The position numbers and the translations under genes are program-made. From Nectonema munidae (taxonomy: Eukaryota > Nematomorpha > Nectonematoida > Nectonematidae): a stretch of 64,000 nucleotides of DNA. The stretch covers positions 1,240,001 to 1,304,000 of the forward strand of contig JAUIRK010001051.1 of NCBI GenBank assembly GCA_030549495.1. The letters run 5' to 3'. The notes beneath the pieces are model-generated. The model was not told the DNA's origin. It worked only from the letters and a program-made list of their open reading frames with translations, and did no database searches. Each line of letters starts with the position of its first letter. The first letter of the stretch is position 1. Positions 33,041-45,217 of the stretch are shown one piece after another.

Positions 33041-33162
33041 TCAATTATTTTTGCGCCTTTTATTAGCAAATTTGTTATCGCGAGAAAACCTTGAAGACAC
33101 TTTTCTTTTAATGCCATTTGCACGGCCGTTTCTAGCGGAAGGATGGCGCGATTTTTCGCTTT
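33041..33162 (-). CDS. putative terminal exon with a basic C-terminus
   Basis: On minus a pyrimidine tract ends in CCTTTTTTAG at 33163; the exon then enters in phase 1 and reads 39 codons to a TGA. The peptide is SEKSRHPSARNGRANGIKRK, then VSSRFSRDNKFANKRRKNN: strongly basic and low in acids, typical of C-terminal tails of nucleolar ribosome-biogenesis proteins. It is markedly GC-richer than its flanks. The phase matches the donor of the last secure CEBPZ exon (46095), and both are on minus, so it is a candidate for the CEBPZ 3' end. Another frame is also open here, and about 13 kb and several elements separate the two. Confidence 0.3.
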
Positions 33163-33789
33163 CTAAAAAAGGAATACATAAATACGTTAATGAAGTGGTT
33201 TGGGGAGTTAAAATTTGAAATAATTTTTAATTTTTTTACTGTATGTTCTTTGATTTCTTACCTTTTACACGTTAATGAGTTCAATCAATCAACGAATATC
33301 ATACTCAAATATGAATATTTAAAAGAAGAGAACCTTTCTTTATTTTCAAAGTTATAATAACTAAAGTCAACCCCTCTTTAACGACCATCTCAATTAAACG
33401 AAAACTTGGTAATACGAGCGGTTCGATTTTTCCTGATTAACTTTAGCTGCTTTAAATATATAAAATTCCATTAAAAAAGAGGGAAGAGGATAAGTCTTGA
33501 AAATTATGCTCCTCAAAGGGTTAATACAGACTAAACTTATTTGAAATTGATTAGTTTGTCTTAGGCAATGGCCAACAGAGGAAGATTCCATTCAAATCCT
33601 CCAGTAGAAGTTTTTGGAAAGTCAAGGACGATGGTCCAAGACAAAGATCCCATGAAGATCATAACTCAATGTAGAATGGTCAAGCTGCAAATCTCAATTT
33701 CTCATCTATGTCATTTTTCTTCTTCATCATCGTGCCCTGTTTTTCGTAAAATTCTTGATCAGCAAAAACAGAAAATTTTTTCAAAAAAC

Positions 33790-36700
33790 TAAATACTTCA
33801 CAGCATTCAAAATAAATATGAAGAAGTACTCGATTTTTTGAACACCGATTCCGTTAAAGTGGCTTTTCTTACTGAAACCTGGCTGTCTTCTGAGTATAAT
33901 TTAATTGTTTCAAATTTTCTACAGAATGGCTATCCTATGAATCATTTTTTCAGGGACACCAGAGGTGGAGGTGTGGCTATTGCCTATAAAAGTAATATGA
34001 ACATAAGGTCTGTTCACTGTAAATTATATAAAACTTTCGAGTTTAATACTTGTATCTTTGAAAATGGTAGCTCTTTCACGATGTTTATTTTAGTCTACAG
34101 AATTCAAACTCTTAATTTAAATGACTTTACTGCTGATCTTATTGATCTTATTCTCTTTTTACAAAAGTTTGATTATCGTAAAGTACTTTTAGGATATTTT
34201 AATATTCATTTTGATAATGATCTAAGTACTTCTGTGAAAAAATTTGAAGATGAATTATCTGTCTTCAATTTCAAAGGTCTTCTTGCTGAGCCTACACACT
34301 TAGCTGGCCATTGTTTAGATAATATTTTTTGTGATTTTGATTGCAATAAGGTGTACAATATTAGAGTTTTAAGTTTAAATATTAGCGATCACTTCTCAAT
34401 TCTTTTTGAAATTTCTTATGATCAAATGAATCAAAATCGTTGCCTTAGAAGGTTTTTTGATTTCAAATCAATCTGTAAAGTAAGATTTTATGATGACTTA
34501 AAAGAAGAACTTAAACACTTATCTAATAGGCTTAATAGTTTTGATACAGCAAAAATTTTTTTAATGGTTTCGACTCAAAGGGTAGCATCAAGTCACTCAA
34601 GCAATAAGATCGTGGTTAAAAAGCCGTCTAAGCCACCTTGGATCAATAAAGATTTTGTACAGCTCAGAAATAAAAGAAGAAAAGCCTTCAAGATGGTCAA
34701 ATGTGAAAAACCTACAAAACCGTGAACTTTATGAAAAACTATGCAATGAAACAAGTGAATTATTGAGCAAGACTATCCAACTTTATTGTGATAGATTTAT
34801 ACGAAACGGCTCTGATTCAAAGAAACTTTATAACTATTTTCAAGTTTTAATGGGTAAAGATATCAGTTCTTCTGATAACTTTACTACTGGTGAAAAACTT
34901 GCCTTTGCTGAAAAATTCAATTCTTTTTTCATTGAAAAAATTGATAAACTTGTTAGTAGCTTTGACAAAACTACTGAATATTTTTATTGCAATACTTCTG
35001 AAAAGCTGACTAAGTGTTCATTCTCTTGTTTTGATTCAACGGATATATATGAAGTAGAAAATATCATAAATGTCTATGGAGTTAAAACTGGTCCAGCTGA
35101 TACTCTGAACTATTACTTTTTGCTCTGATATCTTGTATCCTATTTTTATTGATTATATCAACGCCTCATTTTCTTCCTGTTCGGTTGATGATATGAAATG
35201 TTCCTACATTACTCCTCTTCCCAAGTGTAGTAAGTCTTCATTTAGTCATCAAATCTTTCTTTTGTATCAAAAGTAATGGAAAGAGTAGTTTTGAAACAAT
35301 TACTTGCTTATTGCTCTAATAACTCGCTTTTCGACTGTCAACAATTCGCTTATAAAAAGAACTGCAGTACAGAGTGTCTTTTATCAAGTCTTATCGAATC
35401 TATAAGTGAAGCCAATAATAGGAAACAGTTATCCTTGTTAATTGTTTTAGATCTGAGTGCAGCATTCGCTCTCCGGTACGGGGGCGAAACCAACGAACGC
35501 GCCCGTTTGGTCTTCGTTTGTTTTTTGCCTGAACACCCCGTGCCGATTTTAATTTATACTTAAAATCAAAAAATAAATGTATTTAATTATATTCATGTTT
35601 TATTTTAATAAAGGTAAAAATAATTTATATTATAAAAATTAATTTAAATTGATAAATTAAATTTTTATATTATCGTCTTGTTTTGTTCAGTTTTAATTTT
35701 TGTTTTTAAGAAAATATAATATTAATTTAGTCAAAGTTTAGTATTTTATTTAAAAAAATTTTAAATATTAATAGTTATGTAAAAATTTTTATTATAATTT
35801 TTAATTCTTATATTAAAAAGTATATTGTTTATATCTTATGACTAAAACTATTAATAAAAATTTTTAGATTTTATTAAACAAAATAAAAATTTATTTTATT
35901 TTGTTTTATGAAAATTAATTAAAAATAATGAAAAATTAATTTATATTTTTGGAATTTTTAGAACATTATATGTTTTCTAAAATAAATTTTGTTTATTAAA
36001 AAAAATTTTAAATATTTTAGATTTTTAAATACGGTGTGTCAAGAACTATAAATTTAAAAAATAAGTGAGATATATATGTATGATGGAGATAATAAAAATG
36101 TATTGAACAATATTTGAAATAAATCTAAATTAAGATGAATAATAGAATATGGAGATTAATATGGAATGTTAAAATTAAGATTAAGGGAAGATTGATCGAT
36201 TACTTCAAAGTAGGTTTTGTGATTGAAAATTGTTGAAGATCTTATGAAGTTGATTTTATGAAAGAAGAAAAATATGTTGTGGGAGTTGAATTTGATTAAA
36301 ATGAAAAAATAGTGTTAGGGATAGAAGTGAAAAGAAGTAAACAGATATCTATCAAATGATTATCACTCAAGGATTAATGATATGAGTAAGATATCTTGAG
36401 AGGTGATAAAGATAAAAGTATTTAAAGTGATATAGTGGATGAGTAATGGTTATTTTTGTATTGATGGATTTGTTCGATATGTGAAGAGAAAGAAGTGGTA
36501 GAAGAATTTTATTTTGAAATTGAAAACTAAAAAGAAAGATTTTCATCTTGTGAAAGATTTTCTTGGAACATGGAATGTTAAATTGTGGTTCATTTGATGA
36601 TGGAGTGTCATGTTGGAAATAAATCAGGTTTTACCTTATGAAAAAGGATGTAAATATGTGTGTTGATCTCATGACTCTAAAAAAGAAAAAATGAAAATTT

Positions 36701-38800
36701 TATCAGTTGTTGTGGTTAAATTCATAGAGGGGGATAAATATTTTTGATTTTTGTGAAGAAATTGGAGTGGAAATGTTTCTAAGAAGTGAGATTTTTCGTG
36801 AGAGTATATGTTTTGAATATGAAGAAGTTATGATTTTAAAATAAGAGTGAAATTGTGAAATTTTGAAAAAGATTATTTCTGATATCTGTGAATATTCGAT
36901 AATGAATGAATTTCTATGAGAACAGATGAATATGATATGAAGAAAAATTATTTCCTCACCAAAAGTTATGTGGATAAAGGTTGAAAGGGAAATTTTGAAT
37001 TTTTTTCTTATGGGTGTAGTGAAGAAGATATGCATTGTGAATGAAGTAGAGAACATCTGAAGAATGATATTCTTAAGGTTATTTTACTTGAAGAAGGTTA
37101 TGGGAAAAGATGGATAGAGATATATTTTTATAGATTATGGATGATAATGATATGATGAAGGATGTCTTGTGGAGTTGAGATAATGAAGAATTGAATGGAG
37201 TTTGAAAAATGAAATGGATATGTTTGGTGTGCATCAAAACATTCATAAAGAAAGTTAGTGTTATAATTTATAATATGTGTGGGAGGTTTGGTATTAATCA
37301 AAACAAAAGAAATTGTTTGGATGAAGTGATGATGTATTTAAAAAGAATGTTTGAAATATTATCAATGAAAAACAACAACAAAAAATAAAAATTAAATGTG
37401 GTAGTATTGTAATATCATAATTATAAAAATTGTATTTCTATTCAAATTAATTGAAATAAACATAAAATATTTTGTTCAGTAATTAAAAATAATAATTTTA
37501 AAGGTTGATATTTTAAATATTTGGATGGGGGAGGAAAGGATATAAGAGGAGAGAAAAAGGTTAAGAACCACTGGACACAGTTGATAGAGACCTGCTTTTA
37601 AGAATTCTTGAAAGTGAGTTTGGAGTTAAAGATGAAGCTCTAAGATGGTTTCAATCTTACTTTCAAAATAGAAGTCAATGTGTAGTTCTTGATGGGTTCT
37701 GTTCATCTTCTCAGACTAACAAGTATGGAGTTCCACAAGGGTTAGGCCCTTTTCTGTTTACTCTTTATGTTGTTCCTATTTTACGTTTCATCAAAAGTAA
37801 GGGATTTGAAGTTTATGCTTTCGCGGATGATATTTTCATCCTCAAAGATTTTGATCCCAAGTTCCAATACTTTACTTTGGAATTTCTTGTTCCTCAACTA
37901 CTGCAAAATCTTCATGTTCTAATGTCTCAGTTCAATTTGAAGCTAAACGAAAAGAAAGTACAAGCAATTGTTTTTTCTTCTCCTTCTCAAAATAAAGAAA
38001 TACATCTTTCGAGTATACAGCAATTAAATGGAAAGCATATACCATTATCAAAGAAAGTACGCATTCTTGGAATTGTTCTTAACTTACAACTTGAAGACAT
38101 GATATCTGATATACTCAGACATGGATACTCTTTTATAAAGAATCTTTCTAAAATAAAGAAACCCTTATCTCAAGCGAATTTAAAGACTTTGCTAAACTCT
38201 TTTGTGATTAGCAAGTTAGATTACTGCAATTCATTACTAATTGGATGCTTCGAATATCAGCTTCAAAAGTTGCAAGTTCTACAAAATACATCAGCAAGAA
38301 TAATACTAAATATACCAAGAAGACAAACTGTTGAAAATCAACTTGTCAATTTGCATTGGCTGAAAATAAAAAGTAGAATAAAATTCAAAATTTGTCTCCT
38401 TTCAAATGCCTTCACTACCAAGTTCCTGAATCTTTAGCTTTGAAGACGATTTTAAAGAGTAATTTTCGTTTGAAAATTGTTTATCATAATGTTGGAAGTT
38501 TTGTCAAAAACGCTGAAAGATTGTGGAATGGCCTTCTTAGTTATTTAAGAAGTAACAATGAAATTGAAGTTTTCAAAAAGAACCTCAAGACTCATCTATT
38601 TTCTCATGAATAACTTTTTGACTTGCTAAATCATGTCATTACGTCATTAATTTTTGTTTTTTGAAATGCTCGAGCTTAGTTGTGTCTTTGTGTATATATA
38701 CTTTATTTAGTATTTTTATTTTGTAAGCAGCGGGACTGTACAGACTAATAGTTTTTAGCAGTATTCTCGCTTAAAATCAATCAATCAATCAATCAATCAA
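33790..38800 (+). mobile_element. jockey/CR1-like LINE split by an insertion
   Basis: Endonuclease at 33838-34440: VKVAFLTETWLSSEYN, a decayed GYFNIHFD in place of GDFNIH, LDNIFCDFDCN, and SDHFSILFEIS. A linker and RT fingers follow to 35467: YKKNCSTECLLSSLIESISE and LLIVLDLSAAF. The reading resumes at 37574 with DTVDRDLLLRILESEFGV, KYGVPQGLGPFLFTLYV, EVYAFADDIFILKDF (catalytic F-ADD box present) and an RT thumb to 38437, then the tail LWNGLLSYLRSNNE. The 3' UTR ends in (AATC)n at 38775-38800. There are several frameshifts. The two halves join at the codon between LSAAF and DTVDRD, so nothing was lost at the insertion point. Confidence 0.92.
35468..37573. mobile_element. 2.1-kb insertion in the LINE, C-poor, hAT-like right end
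   Basis: The insertion interrupts the LINE between the codons for F and D without any target duplication that I can see. The left part (35470-35550) is GC-rich and CpG-rich with a 9-of-10 inverted pair (CGGTACGGGG at 35474, CCCCGTGCCG at 35536). Next comes very AT-rich sequence, then about 36040-37380, where G greatly exceeds C on plus (G:C counts of 10:1, 15:3 and 14:1 in three 60-base rows). The right end, read on minus, is CAGTGGTTCTTAACCTTTTT, a hAT-type terminus. The left end does not match it, so this is a composite or deleted element. No protein of a known family was recognised in it. Confidence 0.6.
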
Positions 38801-39016
38801 ATCATGAAATCATAAAGAAGAAATCTCTCCTCACAAAGCGAAGAAAATTGTTAAAGAATAACAAGCCTTGCTCACTTACCCAATGGAGATTTATTTTTTT
38901 GTGTGTAAGCGCGTGTGAAAGAATAGTGTCATTTCTCACACGCGCATCTTGTGCATTATTTTTGCGAAAATGTATTTTATTGTAATGCATATTTGATCAA
39001 TAAAATCAGTAAAATA

Positions 39017-39692
39017 CAATGCCTCTATGTTGTTTAAAACATGACATTTTTGAAGAAGAAAGATTTTTGGGGATGTGCAAAAAACTACATATTGATACTT
39101 GAAAATAATACTTCAAGTAAAATAAAATTAAATATTTTTTAAATTAAAACTTTTTTACCATTTTAAAATTACTTAAGATTTCCAGTTATTTTTAATTCCA
39201 CAGTTCTTAAACAATTTTTTTAGTTATTTGGAAGGCAAATTTCCATCAAAGTGTTTAACTAAATGTTTTTCATATGAAATGTATCTAAAAAATACAACTA
39301 TATACGGAGGCTTCTATTTTTAATAAAAATATTTCTTTTATCTTTTATAATGGGAATTTTTTTTAGTAATTTTATCTTCAACTGAAAAAGCGCAAGACAT
39401 AATCAAAAGGTATCAATTCTCTGTTGGAAACTAATTGAGTTGTATGTGTATAAACTACTTTACTAAACATTTAAATGTCTTTGTTTATAACTAAATTCTT
39501 TTTCTCAGTCGGATGAAATGTATCTATGGAATACGCCTGTTTGAGAATACTTTTATCTTAATAAAAAAGAATATTAATTATTTCTTCTACTTTTTACATT
39601 GAGGGAAGCAGTTTTACGTTAAACTAGTTTATCTTTAAACAAAAAACAGCATTGTTCAAAAATGTCATATTTTAAAAAAAATAGAGGCATTG
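39017..39692. mobile_element. 676-bp MITE with TA target duplication (Tc1/mariner-like)
   Basis: Flanked by TA at 39015-39016 and 39693-39694. Terminal inverted repeats are CAATGCCTCTATGTTG (left) and CAATGCCTCTATTTTT (right, on minus); similarity continues for about 37 bases (AAAAC/TATGACATTTTTGAA). It has no transposase. The interior contains two diverged halves sharing ATGAAATGTATCTA and TTTTATCTT words, which suggests an old internal duplication. Confidence 0.8.
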
Positions 39693-39694
39693 TA

Positions 39695-40698
39695 CTTTAA
39701 TTTTAATTTTTTCAAATACACTTCTAAGCTAAAAATGTTTTCAAATACAGTTCTAATTTCAAAATTCAAACTTTTTATGATATAGAAGTAAACAGGTACT
39801 TTGAAATTTACATGGTAGTGATTTTTAAATTTTTGCGTGATATTGATTGTAATTTTTAAGTCAAAATAATGCAAGGTGTTAAAAGATAGGAATATCGAAT
39901 GTTACCAAATAGGGCGATCTTTTGCAAAATTTGCTACTCTTTGAAATTCCGTGCTACCAAATTCCGATATTTTTCAATTCTAAATCTTTTTAAATATTTT
40001 ATTTTCATAACCCCTTTTAAAATCTTAGTATTTATGAGATTAGATTTTTCAAAATGAAACATAGCTTCTTCTCCCCCCCCCCCCCTACGGATATTTTTTG
40101 TTTTAACAAATCAAATTGTACAAATAGTATTTTTTTACAAATTCTAAATTAGATAAATAAAATTTATCGTCAAAAAACATAATTTGATTGGTTAAAACGA
40201 AAAGATATTCAATATTTTTTATCGAATCAGATCAGAGTGTTAGCGTAGCCCTTTCATGACACTATAACACCTTTTAACTCATAGGTAAAAAAGATAGAGT
40301 ACTCTTGTGTTTCTTCACTTTCGCATCCAATTCACATGCATCTTCTAAAACTGTTGCAAACTAAATAGAAGATGAGTAGAAATAAGGCCTTCAAAAAATG
40401 AAAGGAACATAGCACAAAACATACCTGTTCAGCGACATTATTCAGCCGATGTTTTGAGAGAGACCTTAAATCAAAAGAAAAAGGGGTCTGAATTAAGAAC
40501 GAAATGTTAAAATAAGAAAAACAAAATAAAAAATAAGGCGCGTTTATTGAAGTTAAATTTAAAATAACTTCATTAGTTCTTATTTGTTTTGCACACGTAA
40601 AAAATTTTATTTTTAATAAATTGGTTCCTAAGAATTAGTTGAAAATAATCAAATATTCAGGACAAATATGGAGAAATGGGAAAAATCACAAACATAAT
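39695..40698. other. AT-rich stretch with a C run, no gene
   Basis: Contains a 12-base C run at about 40073-40084 of the type linked elsewhere to hAT ends, a CCAAATTCCGA-type iteration near 39900-39965, and a weak exon-like patch at 40303-40344 (minus) discussed with CEBPZ. Nothing else recognised. Confidence 0.4.
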
Positions 40699-40775
40699 CA
40701 GTAGCGTATTCAAGGCGAAGGGTAGGGGCCATTGGCCATATTGATTCGCCCCCCCCCCTTAAATTGGGGCATCGA
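40699..40775 (+). mobile_element. hAT-type terminus with C run
   Basis: CAGTAGCGTATTCAAGGCG, then GGGGCCATTGGCC, GATTCG and a C run follow the pattern of hAT ends in this window. The expected 8-bp duplication (AACATAAT) was not found at a second site, so the right end is unknown. Confidence 0.4.
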
Positions 40776-41189
40776 TCTTTTCTACTTGTTCGCCTTCCTG
40801 TTTATTTGAAATAGTTATTTTTTAAATAGAAATTCAATGTAATACGAATTACTGCATTAACTTCAATTCCAACTCCATAATAGCCATGTAGTTTTGATGA
40901 ATATTTTTGAAAGAAATTCGAAGCACTATTTTATTTTCAGAAGTAAGATTTATATCTATCATATCATGAGCTTGATAAATTCATTCTATTTATACAGTTC
41001 GATGAATAAACACTTTTATCATTCCAGCGATAAGACATTTTAAAAGGAAAAAAAGACTTATTTTTGACTTAAAATTTGATTGGTTAAGCGTTCAAATAGT
41101 AATTATTGTTTCAGATATTTTTCACATAAACTTTATAATATCGTGGAAAAATTTTACACAAAACTTTCAAATCTAACTTCTTTTTTGTT

Positions 41190-41370
41190 CTATTTTTGTT
41201 TGCACAATTATAACTTCATTTTATACCCTTGCCCCTAAATCAATCACATTTTTTCATATAAACATCACAGGGTGTCTAGTAGACACTTTGCCTTTAAACT
41301 AAATTCACTCATATAAAACTATCCAACCTTCAGTTATTTGCTTTCTCTATGAATCAAATATATTTTCTGC
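41190..41370 (+). repeat. dispersed repeat, inverted partner at 49380-49560
   Basis: Matches 49380-49560 in reverse for about 175 bases with few differences: GCACAATTATAACTTCATTT, TATACCCTTGCCCCT, CATCACAGGGTGTCTAGTAG, CCAACCTTCAGTTATTTG. A weaker third copy is at 21405-21470. It is probably part of a DNA transposon whose ends were not identified. Confidence 0.8.
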
Positions 41371-41617
41371 TTTGTTGAAAAAGAATAACTAGATTTCAAA
41401 GAATAACTAGCCAGAACTTTATTTGCATTTTTCCTCTCTATGTATATGCTACATCAAAAAAATGAGAAACGTAAACACATGTTACTAGTATTTAATGAAA
41501 ATATAGCAGCATATACGCTTTCTAGAGGATAAGGAGTGTGCTTGAAAAGAGGATATAAAGAGGCCCAAAAAATGTGAAATGTGTTGGCAACGATTAAAAA
41601 TAAATGTTGAAATAAAA

Positions 41618-41670
41618 TTACTTCAATTTTTTCTTCTTTCTATCGATATATTCCTGATCTTTATCTTCGT
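41618..41670 (-). CDS. weak candidate for a small terminal exon
   Basis: On minus, after ATTTTAG at 41671, a phase-1 frame reads DEDKDQEYIDRKKKKLK and stops. Phase and strand fit the donor of CEBPZ exon at 46095, and a lysine-rich end fits nucleolar proteins. It is only 16 residues, so chance is a fair explanation. It competes with 33041-33162. Confidence 0.15.
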
Positions 41671-41699
41671 CTAAAATATAACACATAAGTATGCAAAAA

Positions 41700-42825
41700 T
41701 TTTAAGAAAAATCATTTACCATATGAATCAAATCAAGTCCAAAATGGACAAGCGCACTCGTCTAGAAAAGCATAGCAGGTTTCTAGGATCTATCTGGCTT
41801 GGTTTCTCGATATGAAAACACTACACAGTACACTTTACCTTTATAAGGATACCTCACTCTCTAATGCAAAACGTATATATTTAGTCAGCAAAAATTTTAC
41901 AGGTTTATTTCTTCTGGCTTTTTAATAAATTTTCGTTTTAAAAAATGTTGCTAAACTTTATTTTATGGACACACACGCCAAAATTTATTAAAAAATGAAA
42001 AAACTAGAACTGTAAAATAATTTATGCGCACAATTTTTATGTAATTAAAAAAAAGTTTACTTTTGAATAATACTTTATTGAATTTAGTTCCAAAAGTTAT
42101 AAAGCAAATGATTTTTAAATTATAAATCGTAAAAATTATTTGTCAAAAAATCAACCCCATATCCATATGAATTACATAAAATTTAACGCGTCCATTCTTT
42201 CGCTTTATTTCACAGCTTAGCACACGCTTAGAGTGATCAAATGGTGTCCGGTAAACAAAAATGCGCAAATATTGCCAAAAGGTAAATTCTGTAAAGCAGT
42301 AAGACGTGAAAAACAAACTGCAGCTCTAATAATAAGTGTCTCGTTACCTGAATCACTGGCGCGTGCTTTTTCGTATATTGTCCTTTATGCCTTTTTGTTA
42401 TGAAAGGCCGTACTTGAGTGTTCAGAAAATGTCGTTTATAACTCCATCGTCTATTCTGAAGCTTTTCACGTATACTTTAGAGTAAATATATCATTACCCA
42501 TCATTTAACTTTGTCAGCAAAAAATCTATTTCGCTAAGCGAAATATTGTTAAATTTTACACATTTTTGTTAAAGTACTTTTTGTTCCAAAAATAAAACAT
42601 AAAATTCAAGTAGAAGGAAAAAATAATACATTTTTTCTTAACTTCCTTGTGTAAATTTTGATTTGAACTGTAAAACACCAAATCCGTCCTTTGAGGGTAG
42701 GGCGTACATCAGTATCGCGGAATAGTTGGCAAGCATGCGTTTACAAAAACAACAAAGAAAGAGAAGGAAACCCAGTGTCTAACCAACCTTACTTACGCCC
42801 CCTATAATAGACCCCATTAAATAAT
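41700..42825. other. gene-free stretch left of the LINE
   Basis: Nothing recognised except a slightly GC-rich patch at 42350-42420 and 42690-42790 without a convincing frame. Confidence 0.4.
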
Positions 42826-42829
42826 GAGT

Positions 42830-45217
42830 AAATAATCAATTAATAATAATCAATTTTACGACTAATGTTCCCAGCAGGTTGAGGTTTAGCCGGTTTTAAT
42901 CACTAAGGCATTTTAGACAAAATTAAACTAATCTCTCATTATTTTGCGTCTCCATTCATCTCCCCTAATGTTAAATGTCTTTTGCTCATGTACATCGGTA
43001 TTTGGGTTGAAACTTAAACAGCACCTACACTTAAAATTTGTTGTATTTATCAAACTGCCCTTGATGTTTGAGCATTTTTTATGTACCCACTTATTGCAAT
43101 GTACACAAAGAATAGAGTTTCTTTTAACTCTTTTTCGCTAACTCCACATGGAGGATCTATTTTGGAAATTGTGTTCTCAGTACCCTTAAAAGAATCGCTA
43201 ATTTTCATCCACTTAGTTTTGCTAGTGTTCTTAAACCTTTTTTCTCTAGTTTCTCATGCCATATGCTAATCTTTTTACTTAATTCTTCATAAGATTCTTT
43301 TATTAGTACTATATCATCTGCATATAAAATCTCACTCGTATCTTCTTTAATTAAATTCTTAAGAATTTCATCAAGAATGATATTGAATAAAAAGGGGCTT
43401 AAAATCGAAACTTGATGTGAGCCTACTTTTATTTTAAACTTAGTAGAAATTGAATTATTAATTTTTATAAAATTGTCTTCGCTTTTGTACAATGCCAAAA
43501 TGGCTCTCACTAGTCTTTCGTTTACCCTTTTCTTCTCAAAGACCACTCAATGAGTCAAAAGCTTTCTCCAGGTCTATAAAAGCAAGATACAGACTATACC
43601 CGTTTCTTGCTCTCTTTTCGATAAGCTGTCTAATAATAAAAATAGCGTCATTTGGGCTCTTGCCAGGCATAAAACCGAATTGGATTTTACTAATTTGAAT
43701 ACTCTTTTTTAGTCTATTCAATAAAATTCTTTCTACTGTTTTCATATCATGTTCTAATAGTTTTATTGTTCTATAATTTGAACAATTTGTTATAGTTCCT
43801 ATGCCTTTATATAATGGTATTAATAAATTTTTATTCCAGGTTTTTGGAATGGAAGTTCCGTTTTGAACTATGATTTTTAAAACTTCAGCGATTTCATATT
43901 TAAATAACTTTAACATTTCTAAACAACATCCACTATATCTTGCTGATTTATTTGGTCAAAAGCACAAATGACTTCATTAAGAGACACAGCTTCGCAAGGT
44001 CCTTCAACTTTATCGACCGCATCTAGATTTCCAAACTTATTTTCATTACTAACCCATTTACGACCAATGTTCCTATTTTGGAACATAAGTAATTTCATCT
44101 TCGTCTGCTTTTTTCAATGACTTTGAATATAAATCGTCTGCATTTTTTTTAGATATCGTCTGCTTTGCTTGGTCTTAAATGGGTTAAAGATAACTTTAGA
44201 AAAATGCGACCAGGTATTTAACTTATCCACTAAATTACTAACTAAATATCCATCTTTATTAACTATACAAGGAATCCCAACTACGTCTTGGTTTAACATT
44301 CTGTTTTGCTTAACTATTTTGAAAACATCATTAGTTGTTTTGCGTTCATTCTCTTCTTTTAATTGTAAAATTCTCTCTTCTTTACTCTTTCTGATAATTT
44401 TTTTACAACTATTTTTTGCATTTTTATACTCTATTTGTTTTTCTTTAGTTTTATGTAACTGATAAGTTGTAAATGCTTTTCTTTTTATGTCGATACATTC
44501 CTTAACCTCTTTACTCCAAAACTTTTTTATTTTTTAGAAACTTAATTTTACCTAAAACTTTCTCTCCTATTCTTACCATGTTATTTTTAATTTTGTCTAA
44601 GTTATTATTTCCGTTTTCTAATACACCATTTGTTTTTACTTGTTTAATAAACTCGTTTTTTATATTCTCGTCTTTTAATCTCCAAACTTTTAAAGTTTTA
44701 ATTTTTCTTATTTTCTTGTGTAAATTTTTTTCTTGATAAAAAAATCGGCAATAAGTCTATGTTGACTTACACCGGATTCACCCAGAAAAGTTTTGGTATT
44801 GATCACAAATTTTCTAAAATTTTGTGGCAACAAAATGTAGTCAATCATAGAAGCTTCATTACCTGATTTGTAAGTTATCCTATGCTCTATACTTTTCTTA
44901 AAGGGTGTATTAGCTAAAAAATAAACCCATGCTGTCTGCAAAACCAAGTATATTTTTACCCTCTTCATTAATTCTACCGTACCCGTATCCTCGATGTACT
45001 TGCATATACGTGGTATTAACTTCACCAACATGCCCATTTAAATCTCCTAAAACAATACACTTTTCTTTCCTATCCCAAACTACTTTGTCTAAACTAAAAT
45101 AAAATTATTCTTTAAGCTTTGTGCTAAGTCCTATTTGTGGAGCATATACAGATAAAAACGACCAAATTTCGTTGCTAATATAGATATCTATAACAATTAT
45201 TATATCACTAACTCTAC
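42830..45217 (-). mobile_element. RTE-like LINE, main (non-inverted) part
   Basis: On minus, from 45217: endonuclease C-terminal half (DIIIVIDIYISNEIWSF, then SVYAPQIGLS; GNEASMIDYILLPQNF; GVSQHRLIADFFI), RT (KNLLIPLYKGIGTITNCSNY, IQFGFMPGKSPNDAIFI, LAFIDLEKAFDSL at 43916-43540; VSILSPFLFNIIL and the catalytic ILYADDIVLI at 43430-43290) and a C-terminal CxxC/WVHKKCSNIKG finger at about 43180-43000. A 131-bp MITE sits between endonuclease and RT (44053-44183). Several frameshifts. The 3' end near 42830 carries (TAATAATCAA)-like repeats. Its first 420 bases are inverted (next entry). Confidence 0.9.
44053..44183. mobile_element. 131-bp MITE with TTAA-type ends, copy 2
   Basis: Same element as 8205-8336: same hairpin ATGTTCC-TATTTT-GGAACAT, same three TCGTCTGC words, about five differences in 131 bases. 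Flanks are CTAA (44049-44052) and TTAA (44184-44187), one base from a perfect duplication. It interrupts the minus-strand LINE, so it is younger than that LINE copy. Confidence 0.88.

Noticed and set aside
36703-37056. 117-codon minus-strand frame in the C-poor insertion
   Set aside because: Its length follows from the lack of G on that strand, which removes most stops. No motif was seen.
42350-42440. Exon-like patch on minus (TKRHKGQYTKKHAPVIQ before GTAACG)
   Set aside because: A good donor, but a weak acceptor and no similarity to the expected CEBPZ C-terminal segment.
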